From contig CAZLDS010000001.1 in NCBI GenBank assembly GCA_964558395.1, forward strand, positions 1 through 64,000: a DNA stretch of 64,000 bases, written 5' to 3'. The position numbers and the translations under genes are program-made. The notes below the pieces were generated by a model that was given only the letters and a program-made list of their open reading frames with translations, made no database searches and was not told the origin of the DNA. This stretch comes from CSP1-5 sp964558395. Lineage in GTDB: Bacteria > Methylomirabilota > Methylomirabilia > Methylomirabilales > CSP1-5. This document shows, one piece after another, positions 43,110-52,084 of this stretch (position 1 is the first letter of the stretch; the number at the start of each line of letters is the position of its first letter).

Positions 43110-43955
43110 ATGACCGTGAGGCCAAGACACTATTGGAGAAAAAGACTCTGGATGCTAATCGGGCTGGGAATGCTCGTCGGACTTGATCCGGTGATAGCAA
43201 CAGCAGGCTCGGTCTCGCTCATGTGGGATCCGAACATCGAAGGCGATCTCGGCGGGTATAAGGTCTACGTGGGGACGGCCTCTCGGACATACGCACAAAG
43301 TATTGATGTTGGCCACGTTACCAGCTTTACCGTTCCCAATTTGACGGGTGGTCAGACATATTTCTTCGCCGTGACTGCTTACGATGTCATGGCGAATGAA
43401 AGCGGCTTTTCAACCGAGGTCAGCACGATGATCAGCAGCCCTGTTAATACTCCCCCACGTGCTTCCTTTACCTATGACTGTGCCGATCTCGTCTGCAGTT
43501 TCACGAACACGAGCACGGATGCCGACGGCGGTGCGATTGCCTGCCGTTGGGACTTCGGAGAAGGGTCCTCGGCAACCGGACAAAGCACCAGCCACACCTA
43601 TGCCGAGGCCGGCACTTATGCAGTTACCTTAACGGTCACCGACGAAAACGGGGAGACCGACAGCATCACGCAGAGCCTTGCGGTAGCCAGAAGCTCGGAT
43701 GGGACCATCACGCTGACGGCTCTTGGCTATAAGGTCAAGGGTTTCCTGAAGGCATCCTTGAGCTGGGAGGGCGGGATGTCTTCGGATATGGACATCTACC
43801 GCAACGGGATCAAGATCGCCAACAGCGCACAGGGCGGATCCTACACGGACCATATTAACGAAAGAGGGAAACGGACCTACACTTACCAGGTTTGCGAAGA
43901 GGAAACCGGTACTTGCTCGAATGAGGCGACCGTGACGAGTTTTAAATTTAAATAG
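43110..43955 (+). CDS. Secreted protein with fibronectin III and PKD domains
   Basis: 281 residues: basic N-terminus and signal peptide (MLIGLGMLVGLDPVIATAG), then a fibronectin type III-like domain (SVSLMWDPNIEGDLGGYKVY ... TPNLTGGQTYFFAVTAYD style), a PKD domain (ASFTYDCADLVCSFTNTSTD, then CRWDFGEGSSATGQSTSHTY) and a final beta-sandwich (LSWEGGMSSDMDIYRNGIKI, ending CSNEATVTSFKFK). No catalytic domain, so likely an adhesion or cell-surface binding protein. GGAGAAGAG before ATG 43110 decides the start. Its last eight bases overlap the convergent RtcA gene. Confidence 0.82.
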   Translation: MTVRPRHYWRKRLWMLIGLGMLVGLDPVIATAGSVSLMWDPNIEGDLGGYKVYVGTASRTYAQSIDVGHVTSFTVPNLTGGQTYFFAVTAYDVMANESGFSTEVSTMISSPVNTPPRASFTYDCADLVCSFTNTSTDADGGAIACRWDFGEGSSATGQSTSHTYAEAGTYAVTLTVTDENGETDSITQSLAVARSSDGTITLTALGYKVKGFLKASLSWEGGMSSDMDIYRNGIKIANSAQGGSYTDHINERGKRTYTYQVCEEETGTCSNEATVTSFKFK

Positions 43956-44979
43956 GACGGTCCCCAACGATCACGGATCCAGGCTGCCCCGCCTCCCCTT
44001 CAATTCTAACTCGACCGGGCAGAAACTGCTCGACGACCCACCCGTTCGTGAGCAAGTGTTCGGTCACGCGTGTCGTGGTCAGCGAGGAAGAGCCGGGGGC
44101 GAGCGCCATGGGGAGGAGCAGTTGATCGGCGAGGTGCGCATCAGCGACTCCCGCCCGGTCTAGATAGGCAAAGACCTGATCGCAGGCCTCATCCGCCACA
44201 CGCTCCGCCGGCTTCCCCATTTCCCCCAGGCTACTAAATCCACCCCTTCCTCCCTCGCACGTGACCAACAGAAATAGGATCGTCCCTGGGTTTCGCGCCT
44301 CGACCAAGCGGCAGTCAATCCGACAGGGAACCTCGAGTGACCCCAGGCGCGACCAGGCACGGTCCCGCTGTCGCTCGGCAACACCCAACGGAAGCCCCGC
44401 CACCGCCGAAAGACCGATGATCTCTCTGATGGGCCCGCGTTGCGTCAGCACCAGCGGCCGTAGGACTGACGATTCCGCGGCTCCCTCGACGACGCCTCCC
44501 CCTTTGGGATAAAAGCCCCACTGCCTCAGGGCGAGTGACACCCGAACCCCCATGTCTGCAAGCACGGGAAGAAGGACCTGTTCGACATAACAAAAGGGAG
44601 GGCTCCACGGAACGTGGGTCCCTCCCGTAATGGAGAAGCGCGACGACGCTGGAGCCAGTGCGAGGGGAATCAAAATCGTTTGGAGCACGAGCGAGATCGC
44701 CCCGGCCGTGCCGACGTCCCATCGATATTCTCCACAAGCAATCCCACCCGGAACAAAACTGAGCGATATCGATCCGACCCTGACCCCCTCGACCTCAGCC
44801 CTGGTGACCTGGGCTAACGCCCTGACGCCTGCCAGATGTTGAGCCTGAAGTCCTGGATTCTTCCGACCTGCACGGATCTTTTCGACGAGTACCGGCCGAT
44901 CCAGCATGGCACTCAAGGCCAGGGCCGTCCGAAGGATCTGTCCTCCCCCTTCCCCATAGGATCCGTCGATGGTCAGCAT
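43948..44979 (-). CDS. rtcA: RNA 3'-terminal phosphate cyclase
   Basis: ATP-dependent enzyme that converts RNA 3'-phosphate to the 2',3'-cyclic phosphate, part of RNA repair. 343 residues with DGSYGEGGGQILRTALALSA at the N-terminus, RAGRKNPGLQAQHLAGVRAL, FYPKGGGVVEG, and HLADQLLLPMALAPGSS holding the catalytic His that is adenylylated. No rtcB or rtcR gene is visible in the window, so it is outside the usual rtc operon. Confidence 0.93.
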   Translation of the reverse strand: MLTIDGSYGEGGGQILRTALALSAMLDRPVLVEKIRAGRKNPGLQAQHLAGVRALAQVTRAEVEGVRVGSISLSFVPGGIACGEYRWDVGTAGAISLVLQTILIPLALAPASSRFSITGGTHVPWSPPFCYVEQVLLPVLADMGVRVSLALRQWGFYPKGGGVVEGAAESSVLRPLVLTQRGPIREIIGLSAVAGLPLGVAERQRDRAWSRLGSLEVPCRIDCRLVEARNPGTILFLLVTCEGGRGGFSSLGEMGKPAERVADEACDQVFAYLDRAGVADAHLADQLLLPMALAPGSSSLTTTRVTEHLLTNGWVVEQFLPGRVRIEGEAGQPGSVIVGDRPI

Positions 44980-45007
44980 TGTCCCGTTGTCGAGAATCCG
45001 TCGCCAC

Positions 45008-45400
45008 CTATCCTTTTGCCTTCTCCGCGACTTTTGCCACGAAACGCTCTTTATTCACCATGAAGCGTTCGTGGGTGCACTCGCTGATCTTTTCCTTTTC
45101 GTCGTAAGACTCCACGCCGAAAACGAGCTTCCGCCCATCGATCTCTTTCAGGGTAGCGGTCACCTTCACCATCATCCCAATAGGGGTTGCCACCAGATGT
45201 TTCAGGTCAATGCGAGTCCCGAGGGTGATCATGCCGGGATCGAGCTTGTCCGTTACCGAACACACCGCCGCCTCCTCACTCCATTCACACAGGAGGGGCG
45301 TGGTAAAGACATCCACCCCGGGATTCCCATGCTTGTCAGCAGAATGCTCCGGCTCAACCCGTCGCTCGATGGTGTAGCTCGCTCCGACCTCCAGTGCCAT
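45008..45400 (-). CDS. Hot-dog thioesterase, FlK-like
   Basis: 130 residues of the hot-dog fold subgroup that includes fluoroacetyl-CoA thioesterase: SADKHGNPGVDVFTTPLLCE, MITLGTRIDLKHLVATPIGM and ECTHERFMVNKERF. The Thr/Glu/His set used by FlK appears here as T in FTTP, E in LCEWSEE and H in KHLVA. Its role is probably hydrolysis of a small acyl-CoA. GGAGGAGAGC precedes the ATG. It lies 28 bases upstream of rtcA on the same strand. Confidence 0.82.
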   Translation of the reverse strand: MALEVGASYTIERRVEPEHSADKHGNPGVDVFTTPLLCEWSEEAAVCSVTDKLDPGMITLGTRIDLKHLVATPIGMMVKVTATLKEIDGRKLVFGVESYDEKEKISECTHERFMVNKERFVAKVAEKAKG

Positions 45401-45508
45401 GCTCTCCTCCTCTCATCGCGAAGAAATGTCCCTATTCCGCGGTCAGTTTCTACCACCCGCCTTGATGCCTGTCAATGGGCGAGGCCGACACGGTACGGAT
45501 CAATCTCC

Positions 45509-45537
45509 TTGACACAGCGCGAACCTGTTTTTAGATT
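45509..45537 (+). promoter_or_regulatory. Promoter of the 2-hydroxyacid dehydrogenase gene
   Basis: TTGACA (45509-45514), 17-base spacer, TAGATT (45532-45537): 6/6 and 5/6 matches. Predicted start near 45544, 50 bases before GTG 45595. Confidence 0.75.
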
Positions 45538-45594
45538 GTGGGCACCTTGATGTCCGTCCCGATTTCTCTAACCTGCCTAGAGGAGGTGAGCCCC

Positions 45595-46569
45595 GTGAAA
45601 CCCAAGGTATTGGTCACGCGCATGCTTCCCCAAGCCGCCTTGGATCTCGTGTCCACGCATTGTCAAGCCGAGGTGAACCGGCGCGACGTACGGTACACGA
45701 AAAAGCAGCTCGTCCAACACCTACAAGGCAAGGTGGGAATGATTTGCGTGCTGACGGATACCATCGATGCGGAGGTGCTCCGCAGCAATCCCAAACTAAA
45801 GGTCGTCAGCAACGTCGCCGTCGGTTTAGATAACATCGACGTGAAGGCCGCGACCCAGCACGGGGTCATGGTGACCAATACACCCGGGGTTCTCACCGAG
45901 ACCACGGCCGACTTTGCCTGGGCTCTCCTATTGGCTACCGCCCGTCGGATCATAGAAGCGGACCGTTTCGTCCGGGCGGGAAAATGGAAGGAATGGATGT
46001 TCCTCGGATTTCTCGGGACTGACCTTTACGGAAAGGTACTTGGAATCTGCGGCCTTGGTCGAATCGGGACGGCGGTCGCCCGGCGTGCCCACGGTTTCAA
46101 CATGAGAATCCTTTACACCCAGCGCCACCGGAACAAGGAAAAGGAGAAAGATCTCGACGCCTGGTACGTGGACAAAATGACGCTGCTCAGGGAATCGGAC
46201 TTTGTCGTGCTCCTGCTCCCTCTGACTTCCGAGACATACCACTATATCGGACAGAAAGAGCTGAACACAATGAAGAGCACCGCCATCCTCGTCAACGCGG
46301 CCCGAGGACCAATTGTCGACGAGAAGGCTCTGGTGCAAGCCCTCAAGTCCAAAAGGATTGCGGGCGCCGGGCTCGATGTGTTCAAGGAGGAACCCAAGGT
46401 CGAGCCAGGGTTGCTCCGTCTGCAGAACGTGGTTCTCGCCCCCCACATCGCCAGTGCCTCCATGGAGACCCGGACGAAGATGGCCTGCATGGCTGCGGAA
46501 AACTGTGTGGCGGCCGTCACGGGGCGGCACCCGCCCAACCTGTTCACTCCCGAAGTACTTAATAGATAG
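45595..46569 (+). CDS. D-isomer-specific 2-hydroxyacid dehydrogenase (glyoxylate/hydroxypyruvate reductase type)
   Basis: 324 residues. NAD(P)-binding VLGICGLGRIGTAVARRAHG, catalytic Arg in NAARGPIVDE, Glu in DVFKEEPKVE and His in LAPHIASAS. It probably reduces glyoxylate or hydroxypyruvate to glycolate or D-glycerate, a link between C1/serine metabolism and glycolysis. The start GTG 45595 is set by AGGAGG and by the promoter just before; earlier in-frame starts lie in or before the predicted transcription start. Confidence 0.92.
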   Translation: MKPKVLVTRMLPQAALDLVSTHCQAEVNRRDVRYTKKQLVQHLQGKVGMICVLTDTIDAEVLRSNPKLKVVSNVAVGLDNIDVKAATQHGVMVTNTPGVLTETTADFAWALLLATARRIIEADRFVRAGKWKEWMFLGFLGTDLYGKVLGICGLGRIGTAVARRAHGFNMRILYTQRHRNKEKEKDLDAWYVDKMTLLRESDFVVLLLPLTSETYHYIGQKELNTMKSTAILVNAARGPIVDEKALVQALKSKRIAGAGLDVFKEEPKVEPGLLRLQNVVLAPHIASASMETRTKMACMAAENCVAAVTGRHPPNLFTPEVLNR

Positions 46570-46632
46570 TTCAGGGTTGAGGGTCATCCCTGATCGCCTC
46601 CTGACTGCCCATCAACCCTTGACCCTGAACCG
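46568..46632. repeat. Inverted CCCTGAAC-type repeat between convergent genes
   Basis: GTTCAGGGT (46569-46577) and ACCCTGAAC (46623-46631) form nine-base inverted arms, with further related words (TTGAGGGTC, CAACCCTTGACC) inside. It can fold as a bidirectional terminator and shares words with the repeat at 14016-14102. Confidence 0.5.
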
Positions 46633-47130
46633 TTAGTGAAGCGGTACGCGGACCGTGAAGTTAATCGGTTCGCCATCGCCAGAGCGACCCAAGAATGTCA
46701 ACGTCTCGACTCCGGTGAGCCCCGGCAGCGCGCTCGGATCCGACGAGCCCAGCCGCCCTTTGACCGAAACCTCCGCCTCGGCCCCCCCCTTTACGCTGAG
46801 ATTGAGCGGCTTATCCTTGCGCCAGCCGTTGCCCCAGAGGTTCTGGACATTGAGACGCAGGAGTTCGAGGGTGACCCCTACGTTGCTTTGATTCGCGATC
46901 TTCACCTTGAATTCCCATAAGAACCCAGCTTTGTCCGTCGGCTCCAATTCCTCTGGACGCAGGGGACGCTTCCACACATCGGTCACCGTGATCTTCAGCG
47001 GCTCCGCCCCTTCTACTTCGACGTCACTTGGTTTCACCAGGGAAGGAACCTTTTTCGACGGCCCACACCCAACGCTGAAAAGAGTAACACACAGTAGCAG
47101 TCCCAAGAATTTCCACCTTAGATGTCGCAT
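46633..47130 (-). CDS. Lipoprotein of unknown function
   Basis: 165 residues: lipoprotein signal MRHLRWKFLGLLLCVTLFSV then GCGPS (C22). The mature part is rich in beta-strands (FLWEFKVKIANQSNVGVTLE, LNVQNLWGNGWR, AEAEVSVKGRLGSSD) and resembles an immunoglobulin-like or LEA/WHy-type fold used for envelope binding, but I do not recognise a named family. The ribosome site GGAGGGGGAGC is strong. Convergent with the hydroxyacid dehydrogenase gene. Confidence 0.72.
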   Translation of the reverse strand: MRHLRWKFLGLLLCVTLFSVGCGPSKKVPSLVKPSDVEVEGAEPLKITVTDVWKRPLRPEELEPTDKAGFLWEFKVKIANQSNVGVTLELLRLNVQNLWGNGWRKDKPLNLSVKGGAEAEVSVKGRLGSSDPSALPGLTGVETLTFLGRSGDGEPINFTVRVPLH

Positions 47131-47350
47131 GCTCCCCCTCCATAAGATTCACTCATCCGTACTCCTCCTATGACCGCAAGGGAACACGGGGTACATGTTG
47201 GCCCGACCTTGATCTGCGGGGGTGTGAGCAGGCGCGTGCCGTGAAGAACCCTCCCTCGGGGGTGTCCAGGACCGTGACGGCCGTCGTGGGACGCGTCCAG
47301 TCCCCGGCAGGCCCTATTCGCAAAAGCAAGATCCGTTCCACTGCTACCCG

Positions 47351-48328
47351 TTACCCATCCCCCAATGATATGGAGGTCCGGCTCATGGTAGACCGCTGGC
47401 ATGCCTCCACTATCGCCAGTGCCTTGATCCCATCGCTCAAGGAGACGGGCGGCGGGGGACCATCCCTCAACCACGCCACAAACGCCCGGAGACACTCGCG
47501 GACCGTGGGTATCGGCGGCGGGAGGGACAGGGGGCGTTTCTCCCGCCCTTGAATTAGGCAGAGAGATTGGTGCACATGGTCTCCGACCAAAACCCCTTTT
47601 TCCCCAACGACCTCGATTCGACCGGTCCTGCTCAGCGTGGTTCGCAGGTTCGCGACGACAGCCTGAAGCGAGCCAGGCTCTATCTGCAACATGGCGGTGA
47701 ACCCGTCCTCCGTTCGCTGAGTATAGCGGCGAAATGACTCGCAACACACACGCACCACCTCTCCCCCGGTCAGGAAGCGAAGCAGGTCGAAGCTGTGAAT
47801 GCCGGTGTGAAGAATGACGCCGCCTCGACCCGGTTCGTCCAGCCATGGCAGGGGCGAGGGTTCAAAATGTTGCTCGATGAAAATGGCATGGAGCGTGCCC
47901 AGGAGAGGCAGGTGCGCCTTGAGGGTTTGGATCAGACTATCAAACCGGAGGGTGTGGGCTACCAACCCTTTCGTCCCCCTGCCTTCGGCCTCCTCCACGA
48001 TCTTTTCGGCATCGGCCAGCGTATGCGCCAAGGGTTTCTCCACGACAAAGGAGAGCCCCTGTCGCGCCGCAGCCGTGCAGATGGGCCCATTGAGGTCGGG
48101 AGGAAGCACCACGGCCACCGCATCCAATCGGTCATCCGAGAGCAGGTCACGATAGTCGGCAAAGAAGGCAATGCTCTTCACTCTGGCGAACTCCTGCCCC
48201 GACGGTACATCACGCCGGCAGACGGCCACAAGCTCGACCTCAGGGAGATCCTCGAGAAGATGACGGGCATACCGCGACCCGTGTCGGCCGAGCCCGATCA
48301 ATCCGAAGCGGATTCGCTCCCCCTTCAT
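47351..48328 (-). CDS. Gfo/Idh/MocA family oxidoreductase
   Basis: 325 residues. N-terminal Rossmann domain RFGLIGLGRHGSRYARHLL, the EKP motif in FVVEKPLAHTLADAEKIVEE (catalytic Lys), and a C-terminal substrate-binding domain with LHTGIHSFDLLRFLTGGE containing the usual His/Asp pair. Such enzymes oxidise or reduce sugars, inositols or biliverdin-like compounds with NAD(P). The substrate is unknown. It is divergent from the Nudix gene. Confidence 0.88.
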   Translation of the reverse strand: MKGERIRFGLIGLGRHGSRYARHLLEDLPEVELVAVCRRDVPSGQEFARVKSIAFFADYRDLLSDDRLDAVAVVLPPDLNGPICTAAARQGLSFVVEKPLAHTLADAEKIVEEAEGRGTKGLVAHTLRFDSLIQTLKAHLPLLGTLHAIFIEQHFEPSPLPWLDEPGRGGVILHTGIHSFDLLRFLTGGEVVRVCCESFRRYTQRTEDGFTAMLQIEPGSLQAVVANLRTTLSRTGRIEVVGEKGVLVGDHVHQSLCLIQGREKRPLSLPPPIPTVRECLRAFVAWLRDGPPPPVSLSDGIKALAIVEACQRSTMSRTSISLGDG

Positions 48329-48411
48329 GACCGCTCCGACGCAGGAAGGTGATAGCGCGAGCCGTTTGGCTCGAGTACAATCGAGTGATCCTCACGAGAC
48401 GGGAGGCCTCG

Positions 48412-48960
48412 ATGCGATTGCATGAAAAGCTTCTCAAGCGACGCGTGGTCTATGCAGGGAGCTACCTCACGGCACACGAGTATCTGGTCCGCCTGCCCGA
48501 CGGCACCATGGCGAGACGAGATATCATTCGACCACCGGATGCCGCCGCGGTCGTCCCCCTTGACGGTAAGGGCAACATCTACCTCGTGCGCCAGTACCGC
48601 CCCGCCATCCGCCGGGTGCTCTACGAGCTTCCGGCCGGGATCATTGACCATGGCGAGCCACCTGTGCGGACAGCCCGACGGGAATGTGAAGAGGAAATCG
48701 GCATGCGCCCAAAGCGTCTCAGGAAACTTTGCGTTGCGTACCACGCCGCCGGCTTCTCCACCGGGTGCGTCCATATTTTCCTGGCGACCGGACTGGCTCC
48801 TGTGAGCGGGCCGACCTTGGACGCCTCCGAGTTTGTCGAGCCAGTCCGCCTTCCGTTTCGGCAGGCGTTTCGCATGGCAGAGAGGAACCAGATCGTGGAT
48901 GCCCAAACCCTTATCGGCCTCTCGTGGACAAAGCGTCTCCTCGAACAAGGCACAAGGTAG
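48412..48960 (+). CDS. Nudix hydrolase, ADP-ribose pyrophosphatase type
   Basis: 182 residues. The Nudix box is complete: GIIDHGEPPVRTARRECEEE followed by IGM (G-x5-E-x7-R-E-x2-E-E-x-G). The flanks (LVRQYRPAIRRVLYELPAG, FSTGCVHIFLATGL) match ADP-ribose/NDP-sugar hydrolases, which clear ADP-ribose. The start MRLHEKLLKRR is preceded by GGGAGGCCTCG. Confidence 0.9.
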   Translation: MRLHEKLLKRRVVYAGSYLTAHEYLVRLPDGTMARRDIIRPPDAAAVVPLDGKGNIYLVRQYRPAIRRVLYELPAGIIDHGEPPVRTARRECEEEIGMRPKRLRKLCVAYHAAGFSTGCVHIFLATGLAPVSGPTLDASEFVEPVRLPFRQAFRMAERNQIVDAQTLIGLSWTKRLLEQGTR

Positions 48961-49022
48961 GTTCCTCGATCCTTTCGCGGGAGGACCGGGGGCCTCAGCC
49001 ATGTTCCAAACGATCGTGTTGG

Positions 49023-49631
49023 TCAGCGCTCTTGGACTCGTTGGCCCACCCGATGCTCCGTTCCGGCCCAGAGGCGCTTGATATTGTCCCGGTGGCGGAC
49101 AAAGATGAGAAGAGCGGCCACAAAGGAAAATATGAAATAGGGACCCGGCCCGGTAGAGAAAAGAATGACAGGGGGGACACAAACGCTGGCGACCATGGCG
49201 GCCAGAGAGGGGTAGCGGAAGACCAGGAGGACACCAAACCACACTAAAAGCCCCAGGACGGCGGGAAGAGGGGTCATGGCGAGGAGAGCCCCAAAGCTGG
49301 TGGCCACTCCCTTGCCACCAACGAACCGGAGATAGATCGGCCAGTTATGACCCAGCACCGCTGCCATCCCCACGCCGGCCACAAGCGGCTCTGTTCCTCC
49401 CAAGAGGAGCGCGAGCACCGTGGGGAGAAACCCCTTGAGGAGATCGCCCAATAAGGTAAGGGCTGCCGCTCTTTTCCCCACAATACGTAGGACATTGGCG
49501 GTTCCGATATTACCACTGCCGTATTGGCGGATATCCACCCGACCGACCGCTCGGGAGATCAGGAGACCGAATGGGATCGAGCCGACCAGATAGGCGATGA
49601 CCACGAGACCGAGTTCCTGAAGCCCAGGCAC
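49023..49631 (-). CDS. plsY: Glycerol-3-phosphate acyltransferase PlsY
   Basis: Membrane enzyme that transfers acyl from acyl-phosphate to glycerol-3-phosphate, first step of phospholipid synthesis. 202 residues, with five or so membrane helices and the family motifs AYLVGSIPFGLL, RQYGSGNIGTANVLR and GHNWPIYLRFVGGKGVATS. GTG 49631 is chosen because GGGGAGGAG lies just upstream and it is one base after the stop of the SDR gene; a TTG seven codons earlier is less likely. Confidence 0.93.
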   Translation of the reverse strand: MPGLQELGLVVIAYLVGSIPFGLLISRAVGRVDIRQYGSGNIGTANVLRIVGKRAAALTLLGDLLKGFLPTVLALLLGGTEPLVAGVGMAAVLGHNWPIYLRFVGGKGVATSFGALLAMTPLPAVLGLLVWFGVLLVFRYPSLAAMVASVCVPPVILFSTGPGPYFIFSFVAALLIFVRHRDNIKRLWAGTEHRVGQRVQER

Positions 49632-49632
49632 C

Positions 49633-50640
49633 CTAACTCCTCCCCGAAGCAAGACGTGGCAACGGGTGCTTTACATGCCCGGTCTGCGCATACCAGGTGG
49701 CGGTCCGAGTCACCATTTCCCGCAAAGGCGTAAAGAAAAGTTTCAGCTCTCGTTCCGCTTTGGAACTGTCATACCTGCCGCCGTGGAGAACGCTCCGAAT
49801 AAGCTCCCGGCAGAACTTCGGCCGCCGTCCCCTGAGCCGGTCACCCCATTCCATCGCCGTGCTCAGGGCCAACGCCAGCTTGGGGCCTACCTGCCAGAGC
49901 CGCCTGCGAAGCCCAGTCACCTCCTCCAACGTCTGGAGAAGTTCCTGGATGTTCACCGATGCCCCGCTCAGCAGGTACCGTTCCCCTGCACGCCCCATCT
50001 CCCGGGCGTTGATGTGGGCATCGACACAATCGTCAAGGTAGAGGAAGCTGAACCATGTTCCGGTGATGAAGGGCAACCGCCCGTTCAAGTAATCCAGAAA
50101 GATCCGCGCCGTCCCATGCAGGCGGCCCGGTCCCTGGACGGAGGAGGGATTAAGAACCACAATAGGCAACCCATGGCGCGCACAATCCAAAGCGAGCTGC
50201 TCGGCTTCGAATTTTGCCCGTTCGTAGTGGGAGAGAAATGTCCCCCGGTGTGCTGTCTCTTCCACGGCCACCTGACCGGACGCTTCCCCGATCGTCGCCG
50301 CAGAGCTCGTGTAGACAACCCGCTTCACCCCCACTTCGCCCGCCGCCTGCAAGAGAAACCGGGTTCCCTTCACATTCACCTCATACAACGGTCGGGGGTC
50401 GGTGAGACAGAAGACGTTGAGCCCGGCGGTGTGGACCACGCACTCTGCTTCCCGGAGGGCCTCCCGATAGGTCGCAGGGCTCAGGAGGTCTCCGACGACT
50501 GGATGCGCCCCCTTCGCCGCCAATTGACGCGCCGCCGCCTCCCGGCGAACCAGGGGCATGACGCGTTCGCCTTCCCGAAGCAGACGATCGAGGATCGCGC
50601 CTCCAATAAAGCCCGTGGCGCCCGTAAGAAAGGTGACCAT
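49633..50640 (-). CDS. NAD-dependent epimerase/dehydratase (extended SDR)
   Basis: 335 residues. Cofactor site TFLTGATGFIGGAILDRLLR, active-site Tyr/Lys in SHYERAKFEAEQL, and substrate region PSSVQGPGRLHGTARIFLDY. It resembles the dihydroflavonol-4-reductase/hopanoid-associated epimerase (HpnA-like) group by eye. It is directly upstream of plsY (one base apart), so a role in lipid-linked or membrane metabolism is reasonable, unproven. Confidence 0.85.
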   Translation of the reverse strand: MVTFLTGATGFIGGAILDRLLREGERVMPLVRREAAARQLAAKGAHPVVGDLLSPATYREALREAECVVHTAGLNVFCLTDPRPLYEVNVKGTRFLLQAAGEVGVKRVVYTSSAATIGEASGQVAVEETAHRGTFLSHYERAKFEAEQLALDCARHGLPIVVLNPSSVQGPGRLHGTARIFLDYLNGRLPFITGTWFSFLYLDDCVDAHINAREMGRAGERYLLSGASVNIQELLQTLEEVTGLRRRLWQVGPKLALALSTAMEWGDRLRGRRPKFCRELIRSVLHGGRYDSSKAERELKLFFTPLREMVTRTATWYAQTGHVKHPLPRLASGRS

Positions 50641-50716
50641 CGTGATTCCTCAACGATCAGCACTGTACCAGAGTGTACGATGCGAGGCAACGCTGAGGAA
50701 AGTCATTAGGGGAGGT

Positions 50717-52075
50717 CTAAGCGAGACCTTCTTCTTGCAGCATCTGAATGGCCTTCTCGAAGGCCTGCACGGTGAGCGCAATATCCTCTTCGCTGTGGAC
50801 AGACGAGATCCACCCATGGACTGGAGGGATGTCCACCCCATTGAGGATCATGGCCGCACGCAGTTTGTGATGACACTTCATGCTATGGGCCTGGAGAAGC
50901 CGGTGGTCCGTCCGAGACGAAAGCCCATCCGCGCTGAGACCAAGCCGGGCCGGACCGACAAAATAGTTGAAGACCGAGCCTTCCCCATAGACCAGGACAT
51001 CGGCACCCGTCTTGGCGATCGATTCCTTCATGCCCGCCCGTAACAGCTCACCCATGCGGTTAGCCCGTCGCTGCGCATCCCCATCGCCAATCCGTTCCAA
51101 CGTGGCGATACCTGCTGCTGCCGCCAGCGGATTCGCGTTAAAAGTCCCGGCATGCGAGACCCGCTGGTGACGATCCCATTCGCCTTCCCCCCGGAAGGCA
51201 ATGCGGTCCATGATCTCGGCTTGCCCAGCCACCGCCCCTCCCGGCATGCCCCCCGCGAGGATCTTTGCCAGCGCGGTCAGATCAGGTGTCACCCCGAAGT
51301 ACTCCTGGGCGCCACCCGGCGCGAACCGGAAACCGGAGATCACTTCATCAAAGATCAGAACCACGCCTTTTTTCTGGGTGGCTTGCCTGAGCTCGTGGAG
51401 AAATGTCCGATCCGTGGGGATGGTTCCCGAAGTCCCCCCGGCCGGCTCGAGAATGACCGTCCCGACGTCTTGATCCAGCGCCTTTTCCAACGCGCGAAGA
51501 TCATTAGGGGGACAGAGGAGAATCTGACCCAAGGCCTCCTCAGGAACGCCCCGAGACACCGGGAATTGGTATGGAGGCTTGGCACCGACCGTGGCGAAGT
51601 CGTGCCAGCCGTGGAAGTGTCCCTCGAACTTCAGGACCTTATTTTTTCCCATATGCGCACGCGCGAGACGCAGGGCGAGCTGGGTGGACTCGGTCCCGGA
51701 GCCGGTGAAACGAACCCGTTCCGCCGACGGGACCATCCGGTGCACCAGCTCGGCCCATCGGACTTCTAATGGATGGCTCGCTCCCAGGTGGGTTCCCTTC
51801 TCTAGCTGCGCCCGGAGGGCTCGCACGACCTCAGGATGCAGGTGCCCGAGGAAAAGAGCCCCGTGCCCCATCCAGTAGTCAATCAGCTCCTGCCCGTCCG
51901 CCGCCCATTTGCGGGTCCCCTTGGCCCGCTCCACATACACCGGGAAGGGGGTGAGGTACCGGATGTCATGGGTGATGCCGCCGGGGATAAGCTGGCGGGC
52001 GCGCTCGAAGAGCTTACAGGAGGTCGGATGAGCCCTGAGATACAGGGCATCAATTTGTGAAGAGGTAGGGTCCAT
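50717..52075 (-). CDS. Class III aminotransferase, glutamate-1-semialdehyde aminomutase-like
   Basis: 452 residues of PLP fold type I. Motifs: PGGITHDIRYLTPFPVYVER, RFTGSGTESTQLALRLARAH, FDEVISGFRFAPGGAQEYFG, and LTALAKILAGGMPGGAVAGQ with the PLP-binding Lys. It resembles HemL but is longer, and the loop around MKCHHKLRAAMILNGVDIPP is family-like for aminomutases acting on other substrates. No other haem genes are next to it, so I do not call it HemL. Confidence 0.88.
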   Translation of the reverse strand: MDPTSSQIDALYLRAHPTSCKLFERARQLIPGGITHDIRYLTPFPVYVERAKGTRKWAADGQELIDYWMGHGALFLGHLHPEVVRALRAQLEKGTHLGASHPLEVRWAELVHRMVPSAERVRFTGSGTESTQLALRLARAHMGKNKVLKFEGHFHGWHDFATVGAKPPYQFPVSRGVPEEALGQILLCPPNDLRALEKALDQDVGTVILEPAGGTSGTIPTDRTFLHELRQATQKKGVVLIFDEVISGFRFAPGGAQEYFGVTPDLTALAKILAGGMPGGAVAGQAEIMDRIAFRGEGEWDRHQRVSHAGTFNANPLAAAAGIATLERIGDGDAQRRANRMGELLRAGMKESIAKTGADVLVYGEGSVFNYFVGPARLGLSADGLSSRTDHRLLQAHSMKCHHKLRAAMILNGVDIPPVHGWISSVHSEEDIALTVQAFEKAIQMLQEEGLA

Positions 52076-52084
52076 GCGATATCC

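Noticed and set aside
47118..47846. 242-codon minus-strand frame overlapping the Gfo/Idh/MocA gene
   Set aside because: It is out of frame with the recognised oxidoreductase and its product is low-complexity Arg/Gly/Pro-rich.
50717..52075. HemL (glutamate-1-semialdehyde aminomutase) as a firm call
   Set aside because: The protein is longer than HemL and not near haem genes; a general class III aminotransferase/aminomutase label is safer.
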